From Pectobacterium brasiliense (lineage in GTDB: Bacteria; Pseudomonadota; Gammaproteobacteria; Enterobacterales; Enterobacteriaceae), in the NCBI RefSeq assembly GCF_016950255.1, contig NZ_JACGFN010000001.1:620001-684000 (forward strand): a DNA stretch of 64,000 nucleotides, in the 5' to 3' direction. The notes under the pieces are model-generated. The model did not search any database and was not told the DNA's origin. It saw nothing but the letters and a program-made list of their open reading frames with translations. Numbering within the stretch: position 1 is the stretch's first letter; each line of letters opens with the position of its first letter. The position numbers and the translations under genes are program-made. Shown here piece by piece: positions 17,775-27,231 of the stretch.

Positions 17775-18275
17775 CTATTTCATCGGGTTAATTGCGGTCT
17801 GATGAGGGTTCGGCTCCAGGTTTTTATGCATGTTGAAACCGGTGATTTGGAAGCCATTTTTTTCATATAACATCTTGGCAACCGGATTATGTGCAGCCAC
17901 TCTTAGCCCGATTTCGCCAATACCTAATGCCGTGAGCGCGACGTCCATCGCGGCAAGCGAGGCTTTACCGAAACCACGGCCCCGCCACGCGGGCAGAAGG
18001 CAAAAATCAGAGACCCAGGCTGCGTGTTCTTTCAGAACTACCCACAAGTAACCAATGATGACGCCTGCATCATCTGAGGAATGAATGCACCATAACTTAT
18101 TGGCTCTCGTGTGAACGCCCTGCGGTAGCGCAATATCGATCGATTGCGTGGCGATCGCCCTCGCCTTTTCCGCGTCATATCCCCGAGATTCTTGTAGATC
18201 CTGAGCATATTCAAGAATAAAAAACTGGCGATATTCGGGGTAATCCCCCTCAGCCATATCCGTTAACTTTACCAT
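17775..18275 (-). CDS. GNAT-family N-acetyltransferase
   Basis: 166 residues from ATG 18275, with GGGAAAG nine bases before it; a GTG at 18284 is in frame. The acetyl-CoA motif A is clear: V-S-D-F-C-L-L-P-A-W-R-G-R-G-F-G-K-A, with motif B in A-K-M-L-Y-E-K-N-G-F. The acceptor is unknown; the closing M-H-K-N-L is common in this group. It is a single gene. Confidence 0.85.
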   Translation of the reverse strand: MVKLTDMAEGDYPEYRQFFILEYAQDLQESRGYDAEKARAIATQSIDIALPQGVHTRANKLWCIHSSDDAGVIIGYLWVVLKEHAAWVSDFCLLPAWRGRGFGKASLAAMDVALTALGIGEIGLRVAAHNPVAKMLYEKNGFQITGFNMHKNLEPNPHQTAINPMK

Positions 18276-18299
18276 TGTGTTCACTTTCCCAGTTCAGAG

Positions 18300-18404
18300 T
18301 CACGGCCAGTCTCGCTGGCCGTGATTTATCACATCACTTATAATCAACGTAATCAATAGCGTGGAACAGATTGCGCGGTTCCGATAACACGAAACGGAAC
18401 CGCG
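18300..18404. terminator. Two hairpins between acetyltransferase and ybjJ
   Basis: 18300-18324: TCACGGCCAG pairs with CTGGCCGTGA. 18374-18404: CGCGGTTCCG pairs with CGGAACCGCG. Both are perfect 10-bp stems with weak T-tracts. The second lies just after the ybjJ stop and probably ends its transcript. Confidence 0.5.
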
Positions 18405-18412
18405 TAGAAACA

Positions 18413-19609
18413 TCAGGATAGGGTGTCAGATGCCGTTCTGGTCGCACGTTCACGGGCGGAAGACGAACAGATAAATGCCAAAATTACCATGACAAGTACC
18501 GGCAGCATGGCGATGCGTAACCCCGCAACCTCGCCAAGGAAGCCCAGTGCAGGTGGGCCGACGAGGAAAGCAAAGTAGCCCAGCGTTGCCGCAATCGTGA
18601 CGCGAACGGCACTGTTTTCTCCGCTTCCTGCGGCAGAAATAGTGAGCGGAAAACCCAGCGATGCACCGATACCCCAGAAGATAACCGCAGCAGCGGCCAG
18701 CAGCGGCGCATTAGAGAAAATGACCAGCGTCAGCCCAAGTGCGGCGGAAGCGGCGCTGAAACGGAGCATATTGACCTTGCCGAAGCGATCGACAAAGTAC
18801 CCGCCTGCAAAACGCCCTAGCGTCATACCGGCAGTGAAGCCGACATAAACCAGCGTGCCTGACGTGTGACCAAAATTGTGACCATCGATCATCAATAGTG
18901 GCAACCAGTCATTGGCAGAACCTTCGGCCAGCGCCATCGCAAGAATAACCACACCGAGAATCAGCAAGCGGCTGTCTTTAAGTTCGTTGAAGACCTGCGT
19001 CTTATAGTCGCCCTTTTCCTCTTGCTCAGAACGGGCCAAATCGCTCAGCCACGGCATTTGGCGCATCAGCACAATCGCGGTAAGTATCGACAGTGCTACG
19101 GCCACAACAAAATGCAGCGTAGTATTGATGCCAAACGCCGTCATCGCCATTCCTGTCAGCGCACCGACCAGCGTTCCCAAGCTAAAAAAGCCGTGCAGCG
19201 TGGTCATCAGGCTTTTATTCAGATGCTGCTCAAACGCCGCCCCTTCAATGTTGATAGCAATATCAACCAGACCGACTCCCGCGCCGAAAATCAACAATCC
19301 CATAAAGGCGCTGGGCGTGCTTTGAATCGAAAGCGACGCAGCAAGCATAAGCAGCCCAAGAAGCAGCAGCAGGAATCCTCCGGCCATGGTTTTACGGATG
19401 CCGAGGACATTAATGACTTTACCTGCCCCCAATACGCCGAGCATGGAACCACATGAAAAACCAAACAGAATCATGCCCATCGTTTCCGTTGAGGCATTCA
19501 GAACGTCACGCATGACAGGGGTTCGGGTCACCCAGGTTGCCCACGTAAAACCGGGAATGAACATCAGCCCGAACAGTGCAAATTTATTGATAGCGGGTTT
19601 TGTGGTCAT
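18413..19609 (-). CDS. ybjJ: MFS transporter YbjJ
   Basis: 398 residues with twelve hydrophobic segments and the MFS loop G-K-V-I-N-V-L-G-I-R-K-T. The start N-K-F-A-L-F-G-L-M-F-I-P-G-F-T-W-A-T-W and overall length match E. coli YbjJ, an inner-membrane transporter of unknown substrate. It lies downstream of a TetR gene on the same strand; in E. coli the YbjJ and YbjK/RcdA genes are also neighbours. An 18-bp palindrome 28 bp before its start suggests repression by that regulator. Confidence 0.85.
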   Translation of the reverse strand: MTTKPAINKFALFGLMFIPGFTWATWVTRTPVMRDVLNASTETMGMILFGFSCGSMLGVLGAGKVINVLGIRKTMAGGFLLLLLGLLMLAASLSIQSTPSAFMGLLIFGAGVGLVDIAINIEGAAFEQHLNKSLMTTLHGFFSLGTLVGALTGMAMTAFGINTTLHFVVAVALSILTAIVLMRQMPWLSDLARSEQEEKGDYKTQVFNELKDSRLLILGVVILAMALAEGSANDWLPLLMIDGHNFGHTSGTLVYVGFTAGMTLGRFAGGYFVDRFGKVNMLRFSAASAALGLTLVIFSNAPLLAAAAVIFWGIGASLGFPLTISAAGSGENSAVRVTIAATLGYFAFLVGPPALGFLGEVAGLRIAMLPVLVMVILAFICSSSARERATRTASDTLS

Positions 19610-19636
19610 AGCTCTCGTCGTCTTTATCTAAATGAA

Positions 19637-19654
19637 TTCGTACATATGTACGAA
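19637..19654. promoter_or_regulatory. 18-bp palindromic operator before ybjJ
   Basis: TTCGTACATATGTACGAA is perfectly self-complementary and lies between the TetR gene and ybjJ. Size and place fit a TetR-dimer operator; binding by the neighbour is inferred. Confidence 0.65.
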
Positions 19655-19745
19655 AAACTATCGCACGAATATACACCGTTTTGCACCTGTTTCATTAGGT
19701 TCTTTTTTAAATCGGAAATGCCTGACAAGATCGCGCCAGGTGGAG

Positions 19746-20300
19746 TCAGGAGGTCAATTTGATTACCGTATTGAGGATGTCTTCACGGCTGACCGCTTCA
19801 TTATTGAGATAGTTATGGATCGTATATCCTTCAATTATTGCATCCAGTGAACACGCGGTTGCAATGCTGAAATGGAGGTGAAGCGATTTTCTGCTGCGCG
19901 TCATCCACTCCTGCAATATCAGCCGATACTCTTCTTTCCGCGATGCCAGCGCGTACAGTTCAAAACTTAACGTCAGGTGACGCGGCGTTGCCCAGATGTC
20001 TCCACAGATCAGGTCAACCACAGCTTCACGCGCGCTGCCGATATCCTTTGCCTGCTTGAGGCGGACGCGGAATGCATGTGAGATACCATCGACCATATAG
20101 ATGAACGCGCTGCTCAACAGCACTTCAATACTGCTGTAGCGGTAGGTTAACGTCCCCGGTGACAATCCGGCCTGCTGCGCTATTTTTCGGTAGGTTGCCC
20201 CTCTCACGCCGTGATCCAGTATGACTTCCAACGCAGCTTCAAGAATTCTGCTTTGTGTATCTTTGCCATCATGCGTTGCATCGTGTGATGGTGACGTCAT
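19746..20300 (-). CDS. TetR-family regulator, YbjK/RcdA-like
   Basis: 184 residues. TetR helix-turn-helix at about 17-62 (I-L-E-A-A-L-E-V-I-L-D-H-G-V-R-G-A-T-Y then I-A-Q-Q-A-G-L-S-P-G-T-L-T-Y-R-Y). The C-terminal ligand domain resembles YbjK, known as RcdA, which influences biofilm regulation in E. coli. AGGGGAAACAGG precedes the ATG. The pairing with ybjJ and the palindrome between them suggest local control. Confidence 0.75.
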   Translation of the reverse strand: MTSPSHDATHDGKDTQSRILEAALEVILDHGVRGATYRKIAQQAGLSPGTLTYRYSSIEVLLSSAFIYMVDGISHAFRVRLKQAKDIGSAREAVVDLICGDIWATPRHLTLSFELYALASRKEEYRLILQEWMTRSRKSLHLHFSIATACSLDAIIEGYTIHNYLNNEAVSREDILNTVIKLTS

Positions 20301-20346
20301 CCTGTTTCCCCTTAGCTGGCAATCCTGACTGTCATAACGTTTATAA

Positions 20347-20385
20347 TAAAAAAAACCGCCAGTGAATGCGATCCCACTGGCGGCT
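20347..20385 (-). terminator. Rho-independent terminator of cybC
   Basis: CCGCCAGTG pairs with CACTGGCGG. On the minus strand an eight-base T-run follows. Confidence 0.9.
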
Positions 20386-20406
20386 TTATGGTAAACGAAA
20401 AGCGAC

Positions 20407-20802
20407 TTAGCCTCTCAATTTACTGTGGTATTCGCCTTTCAACGTGTTGATTTCAGCTAATACCGCTTTGGCTTCGCTCAATTTACCGGCATCCGCCAGA
20501 GCCTGTGCGCTGTCCACTTTTTGCAAAATCTTATCCAAACCTTCCACATAGGCTTTTCTGTCTGGGCCATCGGCAGGCTGTTTGGCGAAATCAGGCGGCA
20601 CCTGCGTTTTAGCGTGCTCGACGTGCTCACGGAATGTGCTCAGCGCGGTTTTCAGCGCAGCGGCATCGTCCGCTTTAGTGGCGGCGGTATAACTTTTCTG
20701 CATACCACGCATGTCTTCCGACGTGGTGGCGTTTGCCAAAACAGGGGTCAGCAAACTACCGGCCAACAGCACAGAAAAACAGATCTTGGTCATTTTATTC
20801 AT
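20407..20802 (-). CDS. cybC: Cytochrome b562
   Basis: 131 residues from ATG 20802; an in-frame ATG at 20826 would add eight charged residues before the signal peptide. A Sec signal peptide (M-N-K-M-T-K-I-C-F-S-V-L-L-A-G ... A-N-A) directs it to the periplasm. The mature four-helix bundle keeps M-x-x-M-Q-K-S-Y near the start and H in G-E-Y-H-S-K-L-R-G at the end, the positions of the Met and His haem ligands. Single gene with its own terminator. Confidence 0.85.
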   Translation of the reverse strand: MNKMTKICFSVLLAGSLLTPVLANATTSEDMRGMQKSYTAATKADDAAALKTALSTFREHVEHAKTQVPPDFAKQPADGPDRKAYVEGLDKILQKVDSAQALADAGKLSEAKAVLAEINTLKGEYHSKLRG

Positions 20803-21007
20803 CTTGAACTCTCGCTTGTGTTCCACAGCACGACATACTCAGAGAATCTGACCACCACAAACCGGCCAGCCCAATATTGCTCTTGTTATATTGCGTCCTA
20901 CGCCATAGCCCGTATCACGCAGCGATGACAATGCTAATTTTATGGTTATTATCGTAAAGATGTTAAATTATTTTTAATCGTTTCGTTGTTTTTAATTGTA
21001 CAAATGT

Positions 21008-21044
21008 AAAAAGACTTACCAGCACGACGCCGGTAAGCCTTTTT
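21008..21044 (-). terminator. Terminator downstream of osmC
   Basis: CTTACC pairs with GGTAAG around a GC-rich loop. A five-base T-run follows on the minus strand, about 65 bp beyond the osmC stop. Confidence 0.7.
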
Positions 21045-21108
21045 ATCAGCACAATTTTTATCGGAACAGCCTGGCTCAGCAGCGTGTTCTTAGTCCAACT
21101 GCTCGTAC

Positions 21109-21537
21109 TTAATTCAACTGATAGGCCAGCGTAATCTCGGCCTTGAGCACTTTGGATACCGGGCAGCCCGCTTTCGCTTTTTGGATGATGCTATCAAACG
21201 TTGCTTCATCAATACCCGGTAATTTCACCGTACTGTGCAGTGCGATTTTGGTGATGGCGAACCCGCCATCGACTTTATCCAGCGACACATCCGCCGTGGT
21301 ATCTATCGACTCAGGTTTATGTCCTTCTTCACCTAACATCAGCGAGAGCGCCATAGAGAAACAGGCCGCATGCGCCGCACCAATCAGTTCTTCCGGGTTT
21401 GTGCCGGGCTTACCCTCAAAGCGGGTATTGAAGCCGTAAGGCTGCTGTTGCAATGCACCACTTTCCGTTGAGACGGTACCTTTTCCCTGTTTGATATCCC
21501 CTTCCCAATGCGCTTGCCCTTTCTTATGAATGGTCAT
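21109..21537 (-). CDS. osmC: OsmC peroxiredoxin
   Basis: 142 residues, the family length. The two catalytic cysteines lie in A-A-C-F-S-M-A and A-G-C-P-V-S-K. It reduces organic hydroperoxides in the cytoplasm. The gene starts after GAGGAGACAGC. It is divergent from the expansin gene, with about 320 bp between. Confidence 0.93.
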   Translation of the reverse strand: MTIHKKGQAHWEGDIKQGKGTVSTESGALQQQPYGFNTRFEGKPGTNPEELIGAAHAACFSMALSLMLGEEGHKPESIDTTADVSLDKVDGGFAITKIALHSTVKLPGIDEATFDSIIQKAKAGCPVSKVLKAEITLAYQLN

Positions 21538-21772
21538 GCTGTCTCCTCTTCATCATAATAAATTAGCCATTCGCCGTTATCCGCGTTGGTGCGAAATAAT
21601 ATTATCGGCCTACCCTTTAAACCGTAGAACATATTCTGAATAAATCCAAATCAATTATTCATGCACATAATTATTTCACTCTATAGAAATAAACCCAGTG
21701 ATATATTCACTGCTTTACTTTTTTAAGATAAAACCGATTTACCTTTTTATACAAAAGACCGATTATTCAGGT

Positions 21773-21810
21773 GCCAAAAAATGGATTTCCGTTTTGGCGT
21801 TTTTATTTTT
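21773..21810 (+). terminator. Terminator-like hairpin in the expansin leader
   Basis: GCCAAAA pairs with TTTTGGC over a 12-base loop and is followed by GTTTTTATTTTT. It lies about 50 bp before the expansin start with no gene upstream on that strand. It could end a short leader RNA or act as an attenuator; the remaining 21538-21772 shows no gene. Confidence 0.5.
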
Positions 21811-21856
21811 ACTACTCACCTATGTTATTAATCTTGAATCATATTGGATGTGAAAC

Positions 21857-22546
21857 ATGAATAAAATAACCTCATTAGCCTTGTCTGCATTATGCGTTAT
21901 TCCCCTAATTAATACCGCTCACGCCCAGTGGGAACTGGACGATATCTGTTACGGCTACGCCACCGCAACAGGCTCTGGCTATCAGGGCGGTGCCCTTTTG
22001 CTGGATCCGATCCCGCAGAATATGGAGATCACGGCGTTAAACCGGAACCAACTGGATTACCGTGGCGTGAAGGCGTCGCTGGCTGGGGCCTACCTGAAAG
22101 TGAATGGACCAAAAGGCAGTACGGTGGTTTATGTCACTGACCTCTATCCCGAAGGTGGCGATTGTGCATTGGATTTATCGTTTAACGCTTTTGAAAAAAT
22201 AGGCGATCTGCGAGACGGAAAAATTAATATCGACTGGACGCTGATCGAAGCGCCAGTAAATGGCAACGTTATTTATCGTATAAAGGAAGGTTCAAACCCT
22301 TATTGGGCTGCGGTGCAATTCAGGAACGTAAAATATCCCGTTATTGAAATGAAATATATGCGCAATAACCAATGGATTGCTGCACAGAAAACCGATTATA
22401 ACCACTTTATTGTTGAGCACGTTGGAATGAACGATATTCCGATTGAATTTACCGACGTAAAAGGTAATGTCCTCAGCGATACGCTGCCGCCGATGTCACA
22501 AAGCACCTCATCCGCTTACCTGATCACGGGTAACGTCCAGCTTTAA
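21857..22546 (+). CDS. exlX: Bacterial expansin
   Basis: 229 residues with a signal peptide ending near A-H-A. The N-terminal double-psi barrel (G-Y-A-T-A-T-G-S-G-Y-Q-G-G-A ... L-D-P-I-P) and the C-terminal carbohydrate-binding domain align closely with Bacillus subtilis EXLX1. The conserved Asp is in A-L-D-L-S. The binding surface has Y-W-A-A where EXLX1 has W-W-A-A, and the third aromatic in D-Y-N-H-F is kept. Cysteines in D-I-C-Y and G-D-C-A are absent from EXLX1 and may form a disulfide. Expansins loosen plant cell walls without hydrolysis and are found in plant-colonising bacteria. It is secreted and has its own terminator. Confidence 0.93.
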   Translation: MNKITSLALSALCVIPLINTAHAQWELDDICYGYATATGSGYQGGALLLDPIPQNMEITALNRNQLDYRGVKASLAGAYLKVNGPKGSTVVYVTDLYPEGGDCALDLSFNAFEKIGDLRDGKINIDWTLIEAPVNGNVIYRIKEGSNPYWAAVQFRNVKYPVIEMKYMRNNQWIAAQKTDYNHFIVEHVGMNDIPIEFTDVKGNVLSDTLPPMSQSTSSAYLITGNVQL

Positions 22547-22559
22547 TTCTCACGGCCTT

Positions 22560-22593
22560 GAGGGAGGCTGACGTCGCGCAGCCTCCCTCGTTT
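22560..22593 (+). terminator. Terminator of exlX
   Basis: A perfect 11-bp stem (GAGGGAGGCTG with CAGCCTCCCTC) followed by GTTT, 14 bp after the stop. Confidence 0.8.
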
Positions 22594-22834
22594 CCACAAA
22601 TCACTACTGAAAGAGAATGCCTCGTTTTTACCAGCGTTTTCATCATATTATCTGGACGTGGTCGGCTGTACGTGCGTACACTTCCCGTTTCCCACTTTTT
22701 CTATTGCTCAAATATTTGTTAGTTTTATCACTTCTTTAAGCGTTTGATTCGCCATCATTCGCACTACAGTATACCCTGTCGCAGATTACACTCTATTTTC
22801 TGCTTTAGGCATCATTACAAAAGGTCTCTTTTGC

Positions 22835-24241
22835 GTGGCAAAATTATTTTTACGTAGTGGAAGTTTGGATGATTTTCTGGCGCTGGGTGAGAACGGGCAG
22901 CCAGTTTATGCATCAGCACTTCAATTGCGGGAAACGTTACGTCTCAGAAAACAGCAGCAGATTGCCGATTGCCTGGCGATTCCCCAACCCAACGAGCATG
23001 GCGACCGCATTGACTGGTATTCGCCGGTTGACGGTAAAGTCACCTCCTGGATTGCCGCGAGCGAAGAAGAACGAGAAAAGGCGCTGGCGTTACTGGAAAC
23101 CTATCAAGCTGCGGTGGCCGACATCAGCCAGCGTGCGCAAAATGCAGAAAAAGCCGGGCAGAAACTTTTCGGTGTCCTGCTGGCAAAAGCGATACAGTTC
23201 CCTGGAGCAAACCACGTCTATCTGGTTGATGGCAAACCCGTCTTAACGTTCTGGGGCTTCGTCAACCTTGATAAAAAATCTCGTCTTGATGCGTTAGACT
23301 GCCTGCGACCTGTCATCAGGGAAGCGGAACCGCTTTTTGTTGCACCCGCCCCCGCAGCAAGCGCACCAACACAGCCGTTGGTCGAACCCGTTTCTGAACC
23401 TGAGCCACAGCCGGTCAGCCCACCGGAACCCGTCGAGCCAGCGCCAGCCGTCACCGCAGCGGCACCAGCTCGCCCACAGTTCTTCCGCCTGTGGTGGCTG
23501 TTACCTGCCGCCGCGCTGTTAGCGATTTTGTCATTGCAGATACGTGGCTGCGTGTCAGGGCAAGACGACAAGCCGACATCCGATTTAGCCGCGACGGTCA
23601 AACCAGAAAAACGCGCCCTGCCGTCTTCAACTCCGGCTGAACCTGCGCCGCAGCAAGAAAGCACTCCTGTTCCGCCTGCCGCAGAAAAAGAGGTCGCGAA
23701 AGCCGCTGAGCCACCAGTCGCTACGGCCCCGGTTGCTGCTGCGCCAGTAGCAGAAGCGGTCAAACCGGAAGCGCCTGCGGTCACGGAACCAAAAGAGCCT
23801 GTTGCGCCGCCAGTTGAGCCCGTTGTTGAGCAAGTGCCAGCGATTCCTGCGGGCAAAGACGATCTCGTCATGCCAGCCGACGCGGTGAAAATCGGCTCCA
23901 TCAAATTCCTGAACGGCAACTGGCGCGTCATTGTTGATGGCAAAGCGCCGATTACCGGTAGGCCACCTAGTCTGCGCTACCAGATTCAAAATGGAAAAGG
24001 CACGGCACGTATCACTCATGGTGACGGTGTCACGTGTCGCGCTAACGTTGAGGCAGGATTAATGAGCTCTGGCAATCTGATCATCAACAGCCGTTCCGGT
24101 GCCCGCTGTTCCGATAATTCTCGTTTCCAAATGCCAGAGCTGGTCTGTAAACAAGGCGCTTCCGGCGCCGCTGCGGAGTGTATCGGTCGTTACGACGCAG
24201 ACACCGTTTTCCCGATGACGATAAAGCGCGAGAGTAAATAA
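22835..24241 (+). CDS. srfA: SrfA family protein
   Basis: 468 residues from GTG 22835. The opening F-L-R-S-G-S-L-D-D-F-L-A-L-G and the W-Y-S-P-V-D-G segment match SrfA. A proline-rich linker is followed by one membrane helix at about 222-240 (L-W-W-L-L-P-A-A-A-L-L-A-I-L), a long Pro/Ala/Glu-rich stretch, and a C-terminal domain with four cysteines, probably periplasmic. First gene of srfABC, two bases before srfB. The srf genes were first named in Salmonella as SsrB-regulated; molecular function is unsettled. Confidence 0.88.
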   Translation: MAKLFLRSGSLDDFLALGENGQPVYASALQLRETLRLRKQQQIADCLAIPQPNEHGDRIDWYSPVDGKVTSWIAASEEEREKALALLETYQAAVADISQRAQNAEKAGQKLFGVLLAKAIQFPGANHVYLVDGKPVLTFWGFVNLDKKSRLDALDCLRPVIREAEPLFVAPAPAASAPTQPLVEPVSEPEPQPVSPPEPVEPAPAVTAAAPARPQFFRLWWLLPAAALLAILSLQIRGCVSGQDDKPTSDLAATVKPEKRALPSSTPAEPAPQQESTPVPPAAEKEVAKAAEPPVATAPVAAAPVAEAVKPEAPAVTEPKEPVAPPVEPVVEQVPAIPAGKDDLVMPADAVKIGSIKFLNGNWRVIVDGKAPITGRPPSLRYQIQNGKGTARITHGDGVTCRANVEAGLMSSGNLIINSRSGARCSDNSRFQMPELVCKQGASGAAAECIGRYDADTVFPMTIKRESK

Positions 24242-24243
24242 TC

Positions 24244-27231
24244 ATGCTGGCGACGATTACCGATTATAAACAACGCATTACGTTGATCCAGGACAGCGGA
24301 ATTCAGTTTTTGGATTTTGCCTTAAAGCCGCAGTTTTCAGCTGAGCAGCCTAACCGCTATGTGCGTAAAAGTGCCAACGGCCCTCTGTTGCACCTGCTGT
24401 ACGATGAACACTCGGACAAATTCCTGCTGCCTTCTGCCACCGGTATGCCGCCGGAGGTGGTGAAGCCTGAGCTGAGTATTTCGCTTGAGCAATCGCTGAA
24501 GCTGCTGGAGAACATCTGGTTGCCGCTGCCCTTCTTCCGCTTTAATCCGCCTCGCACCTTCATGGGCGGACCGGATAACTGGGCGCGGATGCAGATTCTT
24601 GCGTTGGATAAGCCCGATCAGGACGGCAACACGCACCGCATTTGTCTGGCGTTCGATACCAAAACCTACCCAGAAGGTCACGAGTACGAATCGCTGGCAC
24701 CTAATGCCAATGACATCAAAACCGGCGGGAGCTTCGCGCTGGCTTACCACAGCGACGAACTGGGTGAATTCCTTGATGAAACCTGGGTCGATGGCTGGCT
24801 GCGCGAAGTCTTTACTCAGCGGGTTAAAGCGCTGGAAAGCCGCGACAGCCACGATGTAAAAGTGGCGCTCAGAGGGTTTGAATATCAGGCACATTACCTG
24901 AATGTGTTGGATATGCTGGGTAACCAGCTCGAAATACCGGAAATCCGCATCAATACCAGCACGTTGCAGGAACCGGCAGTTAACGTTGACCTGATTTTGG
25001 ACGTCGGTAACTCGCACACCTGCGGCATTCTGGTTGAGGATCATGCAGACGAAAGCAACGGTCTGAAGCAGACCTATGAGCTGCAATTGCGCGATCTGAG
25101 TGAGCCACATTATCTGTACAACGAACTGTTCGAGAGTCGCGTTGAGTTTTCACAGGCGAAGTTCGGTAAAGAAAACTTCTCGGTAGAAAGCGGCCGTGAT
25201 GACGCCTTTATCTGGCCGTCAATCACTCGCGTCGGACGCGAAGCCAGCCACATGGCGCTGCTGCGTCAGGGAACGGAAGGATCGAGCGGTATTTCCAGCC
25301 CGCGTCGCTACCTGTGGGACGAAGAAAGTTATGCGCCAGGCTGGCGTTTCAGCCAGACCGACGCACATTCGCAGACCGAACCGCTAGCGACAGCCATGCC
25401 ATTGACCATCATGCTGAATGATGAAGGTCAGCCGCTCTACAGTCAGCCGCTGGAAGAGCGTTTACCGGTGTTTTCACCGCACTACAGCCGCAGTTCGATC
25501 ATGACATTCATGCTCTCCGAACTGCTGGCACAGGCGCTGATGCAGATGAACAGCGCCGCTCAGCGTTTGAAGATGATCCACAGCAGCGCGCCGCGTCAGT
25601 TGCGAAATATTATTCTGACGCTGCCTTCCGCGATGCCGAAACCCGAGCGTGAAATTTTCCGCCGCCGTATGCATGAAGCGATCGCGCTGGTCTGGAAAGC
25701 GATGGACTGGCATCCGATGGATGAGGATTTCACCACGCCAGCCGACAAGCAGCACAGCCGGGTTCCGGTGCCTGACGTGCAAATCGAGTGGGACGAAGCC
25801 ACATGCGGACAGATGGTTTACCTGTATAACGAAGCGCAGGTGAATTTTGGCGGCCGTGCGGAAGATTTCTTCGCCAGTATGGCGCGCCCCGATAAAGAAC
25901 TCGATGAGGGCGAACCCGCTGGCAAAACGCTGCGCATTGCCTCAATCGACATCGGCGGCGGCACCACCGACCTCGCCATTACGCAATATCTGCTCGATGA
26001 CGGCGTCGGCAACAACGTTAAAATCATTCCCCGCCTGCTGTTCCGTGAAGGCTTTAAGGTCGCTGGCGACGATATTCTGCTGGATGTGATTCAGCTTTAT
26101 ATCCTCCCGGCGCTACAGGCCGCGCTGAAAACCGCCGGAATGGCCAGCCCGGATGCGCTGATGGCGAAGTTGTTCGGCAATGAAGGTCGTATGGACGCAC
26201 AGCTCACGCTGCGCCAGCAGGTGACGTTGCAGGTCTTCATCCCGATCGGCCGGGCGATCCTGGAAGCCTATGAACGCTTTGATCCGCTGGACACCAGCGC
26301 CGAGATCGAATCCACCTTCGGCGAATTATTGGAACAGGCACCAACGGAAAAAGTGCTGGAATACATCAATACAGAAGTGCAACGCGAGCTACCCGTCAGC
26401 GACAAGGTCTTCGATATTTTGCAGGTGCCGCTGATTCTCAAACTGAGCAAACTGCACGGCGAATTCCTGTCTAACAAGATGAACATCACGCAGAATCTGC
26501 GCCTGATGTCTGAAGTGGTGTCGCTGTATTCATGCGATGTGCTGCTGCTGACCGGTCGCCCTTCGCGCTTCCCAGGAATTCAGGCACTGTTCCGCCACCT
26601 GCAGCCGCTGCCGATTAATCGGATGCTGTCGCTGGATGGCTATCACACCAATGACTGGTATCCGTTTAACAAACGTGGGCGCATCGATAATCCGAAATCC
26701 ACTGCCGCCGTCGGCGCGATGCTGTGCCTGCTGGCGCTCGATCTGCGCCTGCCGGGCTTTTACTTTAAGGTCGGTGATTTCCAGCCTTATTCTACGGTGC
26801 GCTATCTAGGCATGATGGACAGTAGCAACGCGCTGACGCTGGATAACGTTTACTACAGCGATATCGATCTGGATGCGCCGGATTTCGAGCTCGACCCGAC
26901 ACTCAGTTTCCAGGTACGTGGCTCACTCTGCCTCGGCTTCCGCCAGTTGGACAACGAGCGCTGGCCTGCGTCCTCACTTTATATGCTCTCAATCGTCGAT
27001 CAGGATTTAGCGCGTAAGGTCGTCGGCGACAGTAAGCTGCGTGTCCGACTGGCCGTAACGAAAAGCGACGATCAAGACAGTCCCGAACGCTTTGAGATTG
27101 CCGATGCGGTACTGGAAGACGGCACCCGAGTTCCACCACAGCATTTACGACTCAAATTGAACACATTATCCGCTAACGGCTCAGGTGCGACCCATTATTG
27201 GATCGATAGTGGGAGTGTATTTAAAAAATGA
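24244..27231 (+). CDS. srfB: SrfB family protein
   Basis: 995 residues. It has actin/Hsp70-like phosphate-binding motifs: L-D-V-G-N-S-H-T near residue 257 and I-D-I-G-G-G-T-T-D-L-A near residue 568. It is therefore probably an ATPase of the actin-like superfamily, cytoplasmic, without signal or membrane segment. It follows srfA by 2 bp and overlaps srfC by the 4-bp ATGA, so the three are translated together. No truncation is seen. Confidence 0.9.
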   Translation: MLATITDYKQRITLIQDSGIQFLDFALKPQFSAEQPNRYVRKSANGPLLHLLYDEHSDKFLLPSATGMPPEVVKPELSISLEQSLKLLENIWLPLPFFRFNPPRTFMGGPDNWARMQILALDKPDQDGNTHRICLAFDTKTYPEGHEYESLAPNANDIKTGGSFALAYHSDELGEFLDETWVDGWLREVFTQRVKALESRDSHDVKVALRGFEYQAHYLNVLDMLGNQLEIPEIRINTSTLQEPAVNVDLILDVGNSHTCGILVEDHADESNGLKQTYELQLRDLSEPHYLYNELFESRVEFSQAKFGKENFSVESGRDDAFIWPSITRVGREASHMALLRQGTEGSSGISSPRRYLWDEESYAPGWRFSQTDAHSQTEPLATAMPLTIMLNDEGQPLYSQPLEERLPVFSPHYSRSSIMTFMLSELLAQALMQMNSAAQRLKMIHSSAPRQLRNIILTLPSAMPKPEREIFRRRMHEAIALVWKAMDWHPMDEDFTTPADKQHSRVPVPDVQIEWDEATCGQMVYLYNEAQVNFGGRAEDFFASMARPDKELDEGEPAGKTLRIASIDIGGGTTDLAITQYLLDDGVGNNVKIIPRLLFREGFKVAGDDILLDVIQLYILPALQAALKTAGMASPDALMAKLFGNEGRMDAQLTLRQQVTLQVFIPIGRAILEAYERFDPLDTSAEIESTFGELLEQAPTEKVLEYINTEVQRELPVSDKVFDILQVPLILKLSKLHGEFLSNKMNITQNLRLMSEVVSLYSCDVLLLTGRPSRFPGIQALFRHLQPLPINRMLSLDGYHTNDWYPFNKRGRIDNPKSTAAVGAMLCLLALDLRLPGFYFKVGDFQPYSTVRYLGMMDSSNALTLDNVYYSDIDLDAPDFELDPTLSFQVRGSLCLGFRQLDNERWPASSLYMLSIVDQDLARKVVGDSKLRVRLAVTKSDDQDSPERFEIADAVLEDGTRVPPQHLRLKLNTLSANGSGATHYWIDSGSVFKK

